Origin: an uncultured Eubacterium sp.
Lineage (GTDB): Bacteria; Bacillota_A; Clostridia; Lachnospirales; Lachnospiraceae
DNA: 7,108 bases
Direction: 5' to 3'
Assembly: GCA_948468465.1 (NCBI GenBank)
Contig: CAOKJJ010000225.1
Location: 1 to 7,108, forward strand
Shown here: positions 1 to 6,141 of the stretch, one piece after another
Position numbering within the stretch: the stretch's first letter is position 1
How the letters are laid out: every line of letters begins with the position of its first letter
Notes under the pieces: model-generated
Databases searched by the model: none
What the model was told of the DNA's origin: nothing
What the model saw: the letters and a program-made list of their open reading frames with translations, nothing else
Program-made: the position numbers and the translations under genes

Positions 1-54
1 CCGCACGTCCGGTTCCGGGAGGGGCCTGTCTCGAAAGGGGCAGGTCTACTCGAC
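1..54 (+). mobile_element. Group II intron, 3' end only (domain V 3' strand and domain VI)
   Basis: This is the 3' terminus of a self-splicing group II intron (a retroelement whose RNA is excised as a lariat); its body and any reverse transcriptase gene lie left of the window. Seen in sequence: positions 1-15 read CCGCACGTCCGGTTC, which matches the 3' strand of a bacterial domain V hairpin. That strand would pair with a GAGCCGGA-TGCGG type 5' strand and leave the usual two-base CG bulge (positions 6-7). Domain VI follows at 17-54, with a GAAA-capped stem and a bulged A at 48. The element ends in CTACTCGAC at 46-54; the AC end fits the AY 3' boundary rule of group II introns. Base 55 is then the first base of the 3' exon. 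The intron lies on the plus strand, antisense to the response regulator gene it interrupts. Its subclass and whether it encodes a protein cannot be told. I am confident of the intron call because domains V and VI and the branch point all fit at once. Confidence 0.87.
19..54 (+). ncRNA. Group II intron domain VI hairpin with branch-point adenosine
   Basis: Bases 25-32 pair with 37-44 (eight pairs, including G-U wobbles) around a GAAA tetraloop at 33-36. The lower stem continues 24-45, 23-46 and 22-47. A48 is then left unpaired, and pairing resumes 21-49, 20-50, 19-51. A48 is the seventh base from the intron end at 54, the normal spacing for the lariat-forming adenosine. This geometry fixes the 3' splice junction between 54 and 55. 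It was folded by eye, without an energy calculation. Confidence 0.82.
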
Positions 55-1593
55 TTTAAACACCTTATTGTAATAAAACGCGTTCTCAAACCCGAACCGG
101 TCTGCAACTTCATAAATTTTCAGCTCCGGCTGCTTTAAAAGCTCCATGGAAGCCTCGATTTTTTTCTGGCTGATATATTTGCTGATGCCGGTGTCCGTAT
201 ATTTTTTAAAAAGCTGGCTCAGATAATTCGGGCTGACATGAAAGCATTCCGCAAGGTCCGTCAGGCTGATGCGTTCCGTCAAGTGTTCTTCAATATATTT
301 CTTCGTATTTTCTACAAGAAAGTTTTTCTGGGAAACAGGGCGGCTCTGGAATTCCGTGCAGAGTCCGGCCTTTAGTGTCTGCAGCCATGTGATCACAGAT
401 TTTACATTTTTCTGGCGGTATAAGGAACGGTAGCCGTCCGGCTGCGAAGCGAATATACGGTCTGCCGTTTCTCCTCCGTTGGAAAGCAGGGTCAGCGTAA
501 AATGCAGAATGCTGCACGATACATCCATGGCCTGTGCTATATTGACATGTTCTTTTGAGAGCAGGTCGATGATGCCGTCGAGTGTTTTGCACAGGGCGTT
601 TTCATCCAGCTCTTCGAAGGCACGGGTAATGTCTTTGCGGAATATGGACAGGTTAAAGACATTGTGCAGGCTGCCCGAATCCGGCAGGTCGTCAAAGAAA
701 AGGATGTTTTGGCGCTCGCCGGCATAGGAGCTTATCTGTTTTGCATCGTAATAAGAAGCGCTTGCTTCCATAATGTCAGAAACAATGCGTCCGGCTGAGG
801 CGGACAGTGTTACGCTGTAGTAACGGAAAATCATGCTGCAGCTCCTGGTTAGGGCAGAGGAGATTTCCTGACGGAAGCGGGACGCGTCCTGGCTGCCGGA
901 ATAGAACAGCACTGCGAAAAAACGGCTGTCTAACGGGATAACCCGGCAGGAAATATATTTTTCGATCAATTCTTCAAACATGTGCAGAGTGCTGGAATAG
1001 AGGGCAGAGTTTCCTTTTTCCCGGCCGGCTTTTATTTCCACCTGGGCGGCGCAGTAAAGCGGATGGTCCAGGCGGATATTCAAAGAGGCGGCCTGTGTTT
1101 TGCACTGCGCCTCGTTTTCAAAAAGATTGTTTAACAGCTGGATAAAAAACCGCTGGGAGAAGAGCATCCGGTTTAAGGACTCTATATCTGGCGGGGTATT
1201 TTTATTTAAGACGGAGGCGACCTCCGCGCGGGCCGCATTCAGCGCTTTGGTAAGGATTTCCGGTGTCAGGTCAATTTTAATCAGGTAGTCGATTGCCTGA
1301 AAGCTCAGCGCTTCTTTCGCATAATGGAAATCCTCATATCCGCTTAAGATAATAAATACGGGAAGGCGTCCGTAGGTTTCCCGGCATTTTTTGGCAAGTT
1401 CGAGGCCGGAAAGGCACGGCATCTGCACGTCTGCAATGACGATTTCCGGCATATGTTCTTCAATCAGCTGGCAGGCTGTCCTGCCGTTGGACGCGGTGCC
1501 GCATATTTCAAAGCCGAGCGCGTTCCAGTCTATCATTGATTTTAACCCAATCTGTACCAGCGGCTCATCATCTGCAATTAATACTTTTAACAT
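46..1593 (-). CDS. AraC-type two-component response regulator (YesN-like), C-terminus cut off by intron
   Basis: This is a 515-residue cytoplasmic transcription regulator, partner of the adjacent kinase. Residues 1-120 are a receiver domain: acidic pair Asp8-Asp9, phospho-acceptor Asp55 in 'IVIADVQMP', Ser84 in 'IILSGYEDF' and Lys106 in 'DYLIKIDL' (the usual Lys-Pro is Lys-Ile here). Residues about 130-420 are the long middle region typical of YesN-type regulators. Residues about 426-513 are an AraC DNA-binding domain; the first helix-turn-helix is around 'SLTDLAECFHVSPNYLSQLF', the second around 'IYEVADRFGFENAFYYNKVFK'. The family normally continues with a segment like YTGxSPxxYR and a final helix. 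Here the frame reads Val-Glu-stop from intron sequence directly after 'VFK', so roughly 10-25 residues are lost. The ATG at 1593 has an AGGAGG site at 1598-1603, inside the kinase's last codons, so translation is probably coupled. It probably controls the divergent transporter (inference from context). Whether the truncated protein still binds DNA is uncertain; pseudogene is a fair alternative label. Confidence 0.9.
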   Translation of the reverse strand: MLKVLIADDEPLVQIGLKSMIDWNALGFEICGTASNGRTACQLIEEHMPEIVIADVQMPCLSGLELAKKCRETYGRLPVFIILSGYEDFHYAKEALSFQAIDYLIKIDLTPEILTKALNAARAEVASVLNKNTPPDIESLNRMLFSQRFFIQLLNNLFENEAQCKTQAASLNIRLDHPLYCAAQVEIKAGREKGNSALYSSTLHMFEELIEKYISCRVIPLDSRFFAVLFYSGSQDASRFRQEISSALTRSCSMIFRYYSVTLSASAGRIVSDIMEASASYYDAKQISSYAGERQNILFFDDLPDSGSLHNVFNLSIFRKDITRAFEELDENALCKTLDGIIDLLSKEHVNIAQAMDVSCSILHFTLTLLSNGGETADRIFASQPDGYRSLYRQKNVKSVITWLQTLKAGLCTEFQSRPVSQKNFLVENTKKYIEEHLTERISLTDLAECFHVSPNYLSQLFKKYTDTGISKYISQKKIEASMELLKQPELKIYEVADRFGFENAFYYNKVFKVE

Positions 1594-3437
1594 AACTCCT
1601 CCTGGTCTGTTGCTTTATCTGCGTAATCATCCTCTGTATGCGCATCCATGTTCCTGCGGGGAAGCCGGATGGACATGGTTGTATAGACACCCGGTTCGCT
1701 GGAGATAGTCAGTCCGTAAGATTCTCCGAACGTATACTGAATCTGTCTGTTTACGCTTCTGATTCCGATCTGCCGGAAAAAATGTGACTTTTCTGCCGAA
1801 TCCTGGCTTAATACGCGGGCAATGGTTTCCTGTGTCATGCCGATGCCGTTGTCGGTGATATCAATCCGTATATCGGTATCTGAGGACGGATAGATGTGAA
1901 TCGTAATGCGCCCTGCCTGACCTTTGGGCTCGATGCCGTGAAAAATGGCATTTTCCACAACCGGCTGCAGGGTAAAGCGCAGAATCTGGTTTGAGAGCAG
2001 GGCTTGGTCGTCGATTTCATAATCTAAGGTAATGGTGCCGCCGTAGCGGTATTTTTGAATTGTAAAATAATCGGTCAGCAGCGTAATTTCATCCTGTATG
2101 GAGACAATCGTGCTTGTCCCTTTGGAGATGTTTTTTAAAAGATGGGAAAGCGCCGTCGCCATTTCTGCAATGCCGGGCGCATTCTGTGCAGAAGCCATCC
2201 ATTTCATGGAATTTAATGTATTGTATAGAAAATGCGGATTGATCTGGCTTTGCAGCACCTGGTATTCATAATCTTTTTTTTGCTTTTCATAGGCAATTTC
2301 GGCCTCAATCAGGCTGTGGATACTGACGGCAAGCTGATTGACTGCTTTTCCGATATCTCCGAATTCGTTATCCCATTCAATCGTTTCGTCCTTTGAAAAA
2401 TCTCCGCCGGAGATTGCGGTCAGGCGGCTGCGTATGGAATGCACAGGCCGTGTTACGATATGAAACAGCGAGCAGATTAATATGATTCCAATTACCGCGC
2501 TCAGAAGAAAGACAGCGGAGATAATTTTCAGGTATCCGCCGGCCTGCCCACGGAAGGCATCGTTCGAAACAGGCAGCGTCAGGCTGCAGCCTCCGGCGGC
2601 TAAAGGGATGGTCAAAAACAGCTGTCTGCCGGATGCGGCTTTATGTATGGATATGTTCTGATTCAGCGGGATATCGGCGTGATGCGGGCTGAGCTTTTCC
2701 AGGGCGTCTGTAGGAACGATTCCGTCAGGGGTAACTGCGTACGAATAAGCTCCGGATGTAAAATAAATACAGGTATCTTCTAATTTTATATATTCTGAGA
2801 CGGCATCTGCAAACAGAGAGGCAGAAACCTCTGCATAGACAAAACCGACCATGTTTGAGCGGTACGGATGAATGACTGGCCGGATGATGGGAAGCATCTT
2901 AGGGCGTCTGGATAAAAACGGGTCTTCCTGAAAGCCTATGCTGAAATCATAAGAATCAGCTTCCAAAAGCCTGTTATAATAGGAAAGCTTTTGTATGACA
3001 GAAGGAATCGGGCGGTCCACGGAATAAGAAGCGTTTGCCAGTACCTGAAGATAATCGCTTCGTTCAATACCAGATATCACCAGGCGGCAGAGATATTTTG
3101 ACGAATGTGAGGTACGGAATTCTTCGTCCAATCGTGCCGCGGCAGTGGAGGTGACACGGTTATAACTAGCGGCGGATTTCGGGGTCATGACAAAAGCGGC
3201 AATCTGGGAATTGTTCCGGCACCAGTCCGTCAGGTTTATGATTTCATTCATGGAACTGTCAATCTGGCTGGCAAACAGCTGCAGGTTCGTTTCGGCGGTA
3301 TGGATCAGGTTATTTGTCAGATTTTTGGAAAACATCTGGTAGCTGAGGGCAGAAACGCTGATGCCTACGAAAAGGATGAGCATAAGCGTGATCATCAGAA
3401 ATCTGCCCCGGATGGATTGATACAGCGGATGATTCAT
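1587..3437 (-). CDS. Sensor histidine kinase, YesM-like (HisKA_7TM-independent, His_kinase/HATPase type)
   Basis: This is a 616-residue membrane sensor kinase that should autophosphorylate and pass phosphate to Asp55 of the neighbouring regulator. Residues 1-12 are cytoplasmic. A first membrane helix lies at about 13-34. An extracellular sensor region of about 265 residues (35-302, probably a dCache-like fold, inferred from position and size) follows, then a second helix at about 303-328 and a HAMP linker to about 378 with 'TRPVHSIRSRL'. The kinase core has the family phospho-acceptor His402 in 'QINPHFLYNTLNSM'. The ATP-binding domain shows Asn496 in 'LQPVVENAIFHGI', the G1 box 'DNGIGM' at 529-534 and a late 'IGIRSVNRQIQYTFG' at 557-571. 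All key residues are present and the length is normal for the family. A short acidic tail (596-616) follows the ATPase domain. The ATG at 3437 was chosen because an AGGAG lies about 10 bases upstream and the first helix begins correctly. Its stop overlaps the regulator start by 7 bases. The likely ligand is sugar-related, from context only. Confidence 0.94.
   Translation of the reverse strand: MNHPLYQSIRGRFLMITLMLILFVGISVSALSYQMFSKNLTNNLIHTAETNLQLFASQIDSSMNEIINLTDWCRNNSQIAAFVMTPKSAASYNRVTSTAAARLDEEFRTSHSSKYLCRLVISGIERSDYLQVLANASYSVDRPIPSVIQKLSYYNRLLEADSYDFSIGFQEDPFLSRRPKMLPIIRPVIHPYRSNMVGFVYAEVSASLFADAVSEYIKLEDTCIYFTSGAYSYAVTPDGIVPTDALEKLSPHHADIPLNQNISIHKAASGRQLFLTIPLAAGGCSLTLPVSNDAFRGQAGGYLKIISAVFLLSAVIGIILICSLFHIVTRPVHSIRSRLTAISGGDFSKDETIEWDNEFGDIGKAVNQLAVSIHSLIEAEIAYEKQKKDYEYQVLQSQINPHFLYNTLNSMKWMASAQNAPGIAEMATALSHLLKNISKGTSTIVSIQDEITLLTDYFTIQKYRYGGTITLDYEIDDQALLSNQILRFTLQPVVENAIFHGIEPKGQAGRITIHIYPSSDTDIRIDITDNGIGMTQETIARVLSQDSAEKSHFFRQIGIRSVNRQIQYTFGESYGLTISSEPGVYTTMSIRLPRRNMDAHTEDDYADKATDQEELC
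1596..1603 (-). promoter_or_regulatory. Ribosome binding site of the response regulator, inside the kinase gene
   Basis: The minus strand reads AGGAGGAG ending two bases before the ATG at 1593; the AGGAGG core is four bases from the start. It sits within the final codons of the kinase ('QEEL'), so the ribosome finishing the kinase would meet the regulator's start. This supports translational coupling and the ATG at 1593. Confidence 0.8.
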
Positions 3438-3468
3438 AGTGTATGTACTCCTATATGTCTGCTTTTAT

Positions 3469-3492
3469 GCGGCGGCCCCTTCAGGCTGCCGC
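3469..3492 (-). other. GC-rich hairpin in the 5' leader of the kinase-regulator operon
   Basis: GCGGC at 3469-3473 pairs with GCCGC at 3488-3492. On the minus-strand transcript one A-C mismatch follows, then three more GC pairs and a six-base loop. It lies between the predicted transcript start near 3524 and the kinase ribosome binding site. No U-run follows it on the minus strand, so it is not a standard intrinsic terminator. It may stabilise the leader or have no function. Confidence 0.45.
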
Positions 3493-3530
3493 GCGTGGCC
3501 TTGATACGGGTTTATGGAAATTGTGTTTTT

Positions 3531-3559
3531 ATTATACCATAGTATGGGTTCGTTAAAAA
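3531..3559 (-). promoter_or_regulatory. Predicted promoter of the kinase-regulator operon (extended -10)
   Basis: On the minus strand a perfect TATAAT lies at 3531-3536, preceded by TGG so that it forms an extended -10 (TGnTATAAT). Seventeen bases upstream the hexamer TTTTTA (3554-3559) is a poor -35, which extended -10 promoters tolerate. Transcription would begin near 3524, giving a leader of about 87 bases. Confidence 0.62.
3537..3547. repeat. Short perfect palindrome in the kinase promoter spacer
   Basis: CCATA-G-TATGG is a perfect inverted repeat with a single central base, placed between the predicted -35 and -10 of the minus-strand promoter. A protein bound here would block that promoter, so an operator is possible. 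It is short and may be chance. Confidence 0.35.
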
Positions 3560-3580
3560 GCATCTTTGGGGTTTTTATAA

Positions 3581-3627
3581 AATTGAGTAAAAAAATATAT
3601 TTAATCGTAAAAATTGACTAAAAAAAG
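3581..3627. repeat. Pair of direct repeats AATTGASTAAAAAAA in the divergent intergenic region
   Basis: AATTGAGTAAAAAAAT (3581-3596) and AATTGACTAAAAAAAG (3612-3627) differ at one internal base and at the last one. Their starts are 31 bases apart, close to three helical turns, so both would face the same side of the DNA. AraC-type regulators often bind direct repeats, but this pair lies about 100-150 bases upstream of the predicted transporter start. Because the repeat is AT-rich, chance similarity is a real alternative. Confidence 0.4.
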
Positions 3628-3644
3628 ATTGCTGTTTTTTTGAC

Positions 3645-3656
3645 GATTTATAAATC
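3645..3656. repeat. Perfect 12-base palindrome GATTTATAAATC
   Basis: The 12 bases are identical on both strands and lie between the two promoters, about 70-80 bases upstream of the predicted transporter transcript start. A dimeric regulator could bind it. AT-rich DNA produces such palindromes by chance fairly often. Confidence 0.35.
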
Positions 3657-3713
3657 ACCAAAAAAATTACCAAAAAATATAGTTTATACCATGGAAAAGA
3701 ATACAGTTTTACC
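3656..3713 (+). promoter_or_regulatory. Repeated YACC motifs upstream of the transporter promoter, candidate regulator sites
   Basis: CACC or TACC followed by an A- or T-rich stretch occurs four times, at 3656, 3668, 3687 and 3710. The first two form a near-tandem repeat, ACCAAAAAAAT and ACCAAAAAAT, 12 bases apart. The first three lie where a class II activator of the AraC type would sit, just upstream of and overlapping the weak -35. This is inference from position and repetition. Confidence 0.33.
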
Positions 3714-3721
3714 TATATAAT
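3692..3721 (+). promoter_or_regulatory. Predicted promoter of the transporter operon
   Basis: A perfect TATAAT lies at 3716-3721. The best -35 is TGGAAA (3692-3697), four of six matches, with an 18-base spacer. Transcription would start near 3728, giving a leader of about 46 bases. A strong -10 with a weak -35 suits a promoter that depends on an activator, in keeping with the divergent response regulator. Confidence 0.6.
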
Positions 3722-3724
3722 AAA

Positions 3725-3748
3725 TGTATCATAAATCTGTCGGATACA
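3725..3748 (+). repeat. Inverted repeat at the transporter transcript start
   Basis: TGTATC (3725-3730) and GATACA (3743-3748) are perfect inverted arms separated by 12 bases, spanning the predicted start of transcription. It could be an operator or a small leader stem-loop just ahead of the ribosome binding site. Six-base arms make it weak evidence. Confidence 0.35.
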
Positions 3749-3756
3749 GGCAGAAA

Positions 3757-3764
3757 AAGGAGGT
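3757..3764 (+). promoter_or_regulatory. Ribosome binding site of the solute-binding protein
   Basis: AAGGAGGT is a near-complete Shine-Dalgarno sequence ending nine bases before the ATG at 3774. It fixes that start, which is immediately followed by the lysine-rich beginning of a lipoprotein signal peptide. Confidence 0.85.
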
Positions 3765-3773
3765 AAAGCAAAT

Positions 3774-5189
3774 ATGAAAAAGAAAATGATCAGCATGCTG
3801 CTTGCAGTTACGATGGCGGCAGCAATGGCAGCAGGGTGCGGCAGTGATGCAGACAGCGGTACAGATGCAGGAGATTCCAATGCAGGCGGGACAAACGCGG
3901 ATAATGCTGCAGATGCAGAGGATACCAGCGCCGCAGATAACAATGAGGCGGATAACAATGCAGAAAATGAAAGTGCAGGCGGCGGAGAAAAGACGACTCT
4001 GAAGTGGGCCATCTGGGATGAAAAGACGGCGCCGTACTGGCAGGCAATGATTGATGCTTACGAGAAAAAGAACCCGGATGTGAAAATAGAAACGACAGAC
4101 CTTGGTTCCGCAGATTACATGACGGTGCTTGCTACAGAATTATCCGGCAGCGGTTCGGATTTTGACATTGTTACGATTAAAGATGTGCCTGGCTATGCAA
4201 CGCTTGTGGCAAAAGGTGTTTTAGAGCCGTTAGATGAGCGGATTTCTCAGGATAACATTGATTTGGAGCTGTATAATGGAGCGACAGACCAGGTAATGGC
4301 AGATGGTTCGCTTTATGAGCTTCCATTTAGAAGCGATTTCTGGCTGCTGTTCTATAATAAGGATATTTTTGACAAGGCAGGCGTGGATTATCCGACGAAT
4401 GATATGACGATGGAAGAGTATGACAAGCTGGCGCGTTCGGTAACAGGAGAAGGCTTTGGAGCAGACCAGGTTTACGGCGCACATTACCATACATGGAGGA
4501 GCGCGGTGCAGCTGTTCGGGATTCTGGACGGGAAGCATTCTGTGTTAGACGGAAATTATGATTTTACAAAACCATACTATGAACTGATTAAGAAGGAAGA
4601 AGAAGACGGTATCTGCCGTACTTATGTAGATACCAACGCTTCGCAGCTGCATTATTCCGCAGCGTTTTCAGAAGGGAATACCGCGATGCTGAATATGGGC
4701 AGCTGGTATCTGACGACTCTGATTGACAGCTTAAAGAGCGGCGAATATGATGCTTCGTTATGCGGAAACTGGGGACTTGTGAAATATCCGCATCCGGAAG
4801 GCGTAGAAGAAGGAACAACACTCGGAACGATTACAGGGCTTTCCATTCCGACCGTATCCGACCAGAAAGACGCCGCATGGGATTTCATCAAATATGCATC
4901 TGGTGAGGAATGTGCGGAGGTAATCGCTGCAACCGGAACATTTCCGGCGATTTTAAATGATGAGGTGGCTGCGCAGATTGCTTCGTTGGAAGGCTTCCCG
5001 ACAGATGACAACAGCAAAGAAGCGCTGAAAACCAGCCAGATCTATCTGGAAGCGCCGTATGACGTGCATATTTCGGAAATCAATACCATTCTGGATACCT
5101 ATCATAAAGACATTATGAACGGGGATACAAGCATTGACGACGGTATTGCAAAGATGAATGAGGAAGTATCAGCTATTTTGAAAGAATAA
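3774..5189 (+). CDS. ABC transporter sugar-binding lipoprotein (CUT1 family, extracellular solute-binding protein family 1)
   Basis: This is a 471-residue surface lipoprotein that captures a sugar or oligosaccharide and delivers it to the two permeases encoded next. Residues 1-21 are a lipoprotein signal peptide (MKKK start, hydrophobic core) with the lipobox 'AAGC'; Cys22 would carry the lipid anchor. Residues 23 to about 71 form a low-complexity linker of Asp, Asn, Ala, Gly, Ser and Glu that holds the binding domain away from the membrane. The mature domain begins at 'TTLKWAIWDE'. It shows the family features 'YEKKNPDVKIE' near 96-106, 'DFDIVTIKD' near 129-137, 'GVLEPLDE' at 148-155 and 'SLYELPFRSDFWLLFYNKDIFDKAGVDYP' spanning 179-207, where the substrate cleft is commonly lined. 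A late 'GLSIPTVSDQKDAAWDFIKY' (355-374) is also typical. The length is normal. It is the first gene of the importer operon, 20 bases before the first permease. Aromatic residues near 188-194 and 309-312 suit carbohydrate stacking, but the ligand cannot be named. Confidence 0.94.
   Translation: MKKKMISMLLAVTMAAAMAAGCGSDADSGTDAGDSNAGGTNADNAADAEDTSAADNNEADNNAENESAGGGEKTTLKWAIWDEKTAPYWQAMIDAYEKKNPDVKIETTDLGSADYMTVLATELSGSGSDFDIVTIKDVPGYATLVAKGVLEPLDERISQDNIDLELYNGATDQVMADGSLYELPFRSDFWLLFYNKDIFDKAGVDYPTNDMTMEEYDKLARSVTGEGFGADQVYGAHYHTWRSAVQLFGILDGKHSVLDGNYDFTKPYYELIKKEEEDGICRTYVDTNASQLHYSAAFSEGNTAMLNMGSWYLTTLIDSLKSGEYDASLCGNWGLVKYPHPEGVEEGTTLGTITGLSIPTVSDQKDAAWDFIKYASGEECAEVIAATGTFPAILNDEVAAQIASLEGFPTDDNSKEALKTSQIYLEAPYDVHISEINTILDTYHKDIMNGDTSIDDGIAKMNEEVSAILKE
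3936..3965 (+). repeat. Tandem 15-base repeat in the lipoprotein linker
   Basis: GATAACAATG occurs at 3936-3945 and again at 3951-3960, giving two 15-base units that encode Asp-Asn-Asn-Glu-Ala and Asp-Asn-Asn-Ala-Glu. The unit length is a multiple of three, so slippage here would lengthen or shorten the linker without breaking the frame. Confidence 0.6.
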
Positions 5190-5208
5190 GCATCGCGGAG
5201 GACAGGAC

Positions 5209-6129
5209 ATGGAACGTGTTTCACAGATGAATAAAAGTATCCGGATGAGGGAAAGAAAGCGGGCCCTGGTTGCCTATTCCTTTATTGCGCCGAACTTTAT
5301 CGGTTTTGCGGTATTTACATTGATTCCGGTCGTCTTTGCGTTTGCGCTGGCATTTTTGAAGTGGGATGGAAATAATGCGATTCAGTTTGCAGGGTTTTCG
5401 AATTTCACGAAACTGGCAGGGGATTCCCTGTTTCGCGCTTCGCTGAAAAATACCATTATATACTGTATCGGAACGGTGCCGCTGACACTTGTGGCATCGC
5501 TTGCGCTGGCAATTCTGTTAAATCAGAAAATCAGGGGGAAGGGCATTTTCCGTACGATTGCGTTCTTTCCGTATGTAGCATCCTTAGTGGCAATTACAGC
5601 AGTCTGGGCGATGATTTTTCATCCGAGCAAGGGTCCGGTGAATGCGATTTTATATTATATCTTCCATGTAGACAGCAAAAATCTTCCGAACTGGTTCGGC
5701 GGAAACCTGATTCTGCTTACACTGATTTTATTCAGTGTCTGGAAATACATGGGATATTATATGGTCATTTATCTGGCCGGGCTGCAGGGAATTTCGGCAG
5801 AGCTGTATGAAGCGGCGGCTTTAGACGGCGCCGGTACATGGAAGAAATTTGTGTATGTCACATGGCCGCAGCTGCGGGCGACTACATTTTTCGTAACTGT
5901 TATGCTGACAATCAACTGTTTTAAAGTATATGATATCGCAATCATGCTCGCCGGAGGAGGCGACGGCAGACTGGGAACATCATCAACGGTGCTTGTCTAT
6001 TATATTTACCAAAAGGCGTTTGTGGAATGGGATTTAGGATATTCCAGCGCAATCGCAATGGTGCTGTTTCTCCTTGTATTAATCGTAACGCTGATACAGT
6101 TCCGCGGGGAAGCAAAGCTGGAACAGTAA
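5209..6129 (+). CDS. Sugar ABC transporter permease 1 (CUT1, MalF/UgpA-like)
   Basis: This 306-residue membrane protein is one half of the translocation channel. Six membrane segments are visible, at about 22-50, 82-104, 114-137, 165-190, 224-248 and 279-298. The cytoplasmic EAA loop that docks the ATPase is at 201-220, 'EAAALDGAGTWKKFVYVTWP', between segments 4 and 5, with the conserved EAA, Gly and final Pro present. The N-terminal 'AYSFIAPNFIGFAVFTLIPV' is typical of this subfamily, which lacks the extra N-terminal helices of enteric MalF. The ATG at 5209 follows GGAGG at 5197-5201 by seven bases. A second Met at residue 7 has no comparable site. It is separated by only 20 bases from the binding protein and by 12 from the second permease, so the three should be cotranscribed. 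It is intact and of normal length. Substrate not determinable. Confidence 0.95.
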   Translation: MERVSQMNKSIRMRERKRALVAYSFIAPNFIGFAVFTLIPVVFAFALAFLKWDGNNAIQFAGFSNFTKLAGDSLFRASLKNTIIYCIGTVPLTLVASLALAILLNQKIRGKGIFRTIAFFPYVASLVAITAVWAMIFHPSKGPVNAILYYIFHVDSKNLPNWFGGNLILLTLILFSVWKYMGYYMVIYLAGLQGISAELYEAAALDGAGTWKKFVYVTWPQLRATTFFVTVMLTINCFKVYDIAIMLAGGGDGRLGTSSTVLVYYIYQKAFVEWDLGYSSAIAMVLFLLVLIVTLIQFRGEAKLEQ

Positions 6130-6141
6130 GGAGGGAAGGAC

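Noticed and set aside
1..54. Intrinsic terminator of the response regulator gene
   Set aside because: The 25-44 hairpin is on the right side of the gene to be considered, but no T-run follows it on the minus strand, and the domain V and VI features with the bulged A explain the sequence much better.
1100..1708. Plus-strand open frames opposite the response regulator
   Set aside because: They are mirror frames of the receiver domain coding region, with no start signals and composition typical of antisense frames.
3469..3492. Intrinsic terminator between the divergent operons
   Set aside because: The GC hairpin is strong but has no T-run after it on either strand, and no gene ends there.
3438..3773. 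Catabolite repression (cre) site in the intergenic region
   Set aside because: I looked for a TGWAANCGNTNWCA-like sequence and saw no convincing match.
3713..4047. Minus-strand open frames opposite the start of the lipoprotein gene
   Set aside because: Their peptides are rich in Ala, Ser, Pro, Leu and His, as expected from reading the repetitive Asp/Asn/Ala linker backwards. They have no ribosome binding site and lie opposite a well-supported gene.
4588..5017. Minus-strand open frames opposite the middle of the lipoprotein gene
   Set aside because: No ribosome site, no recognisable domain, and full overlap with the conserved binding domain on the other strand.
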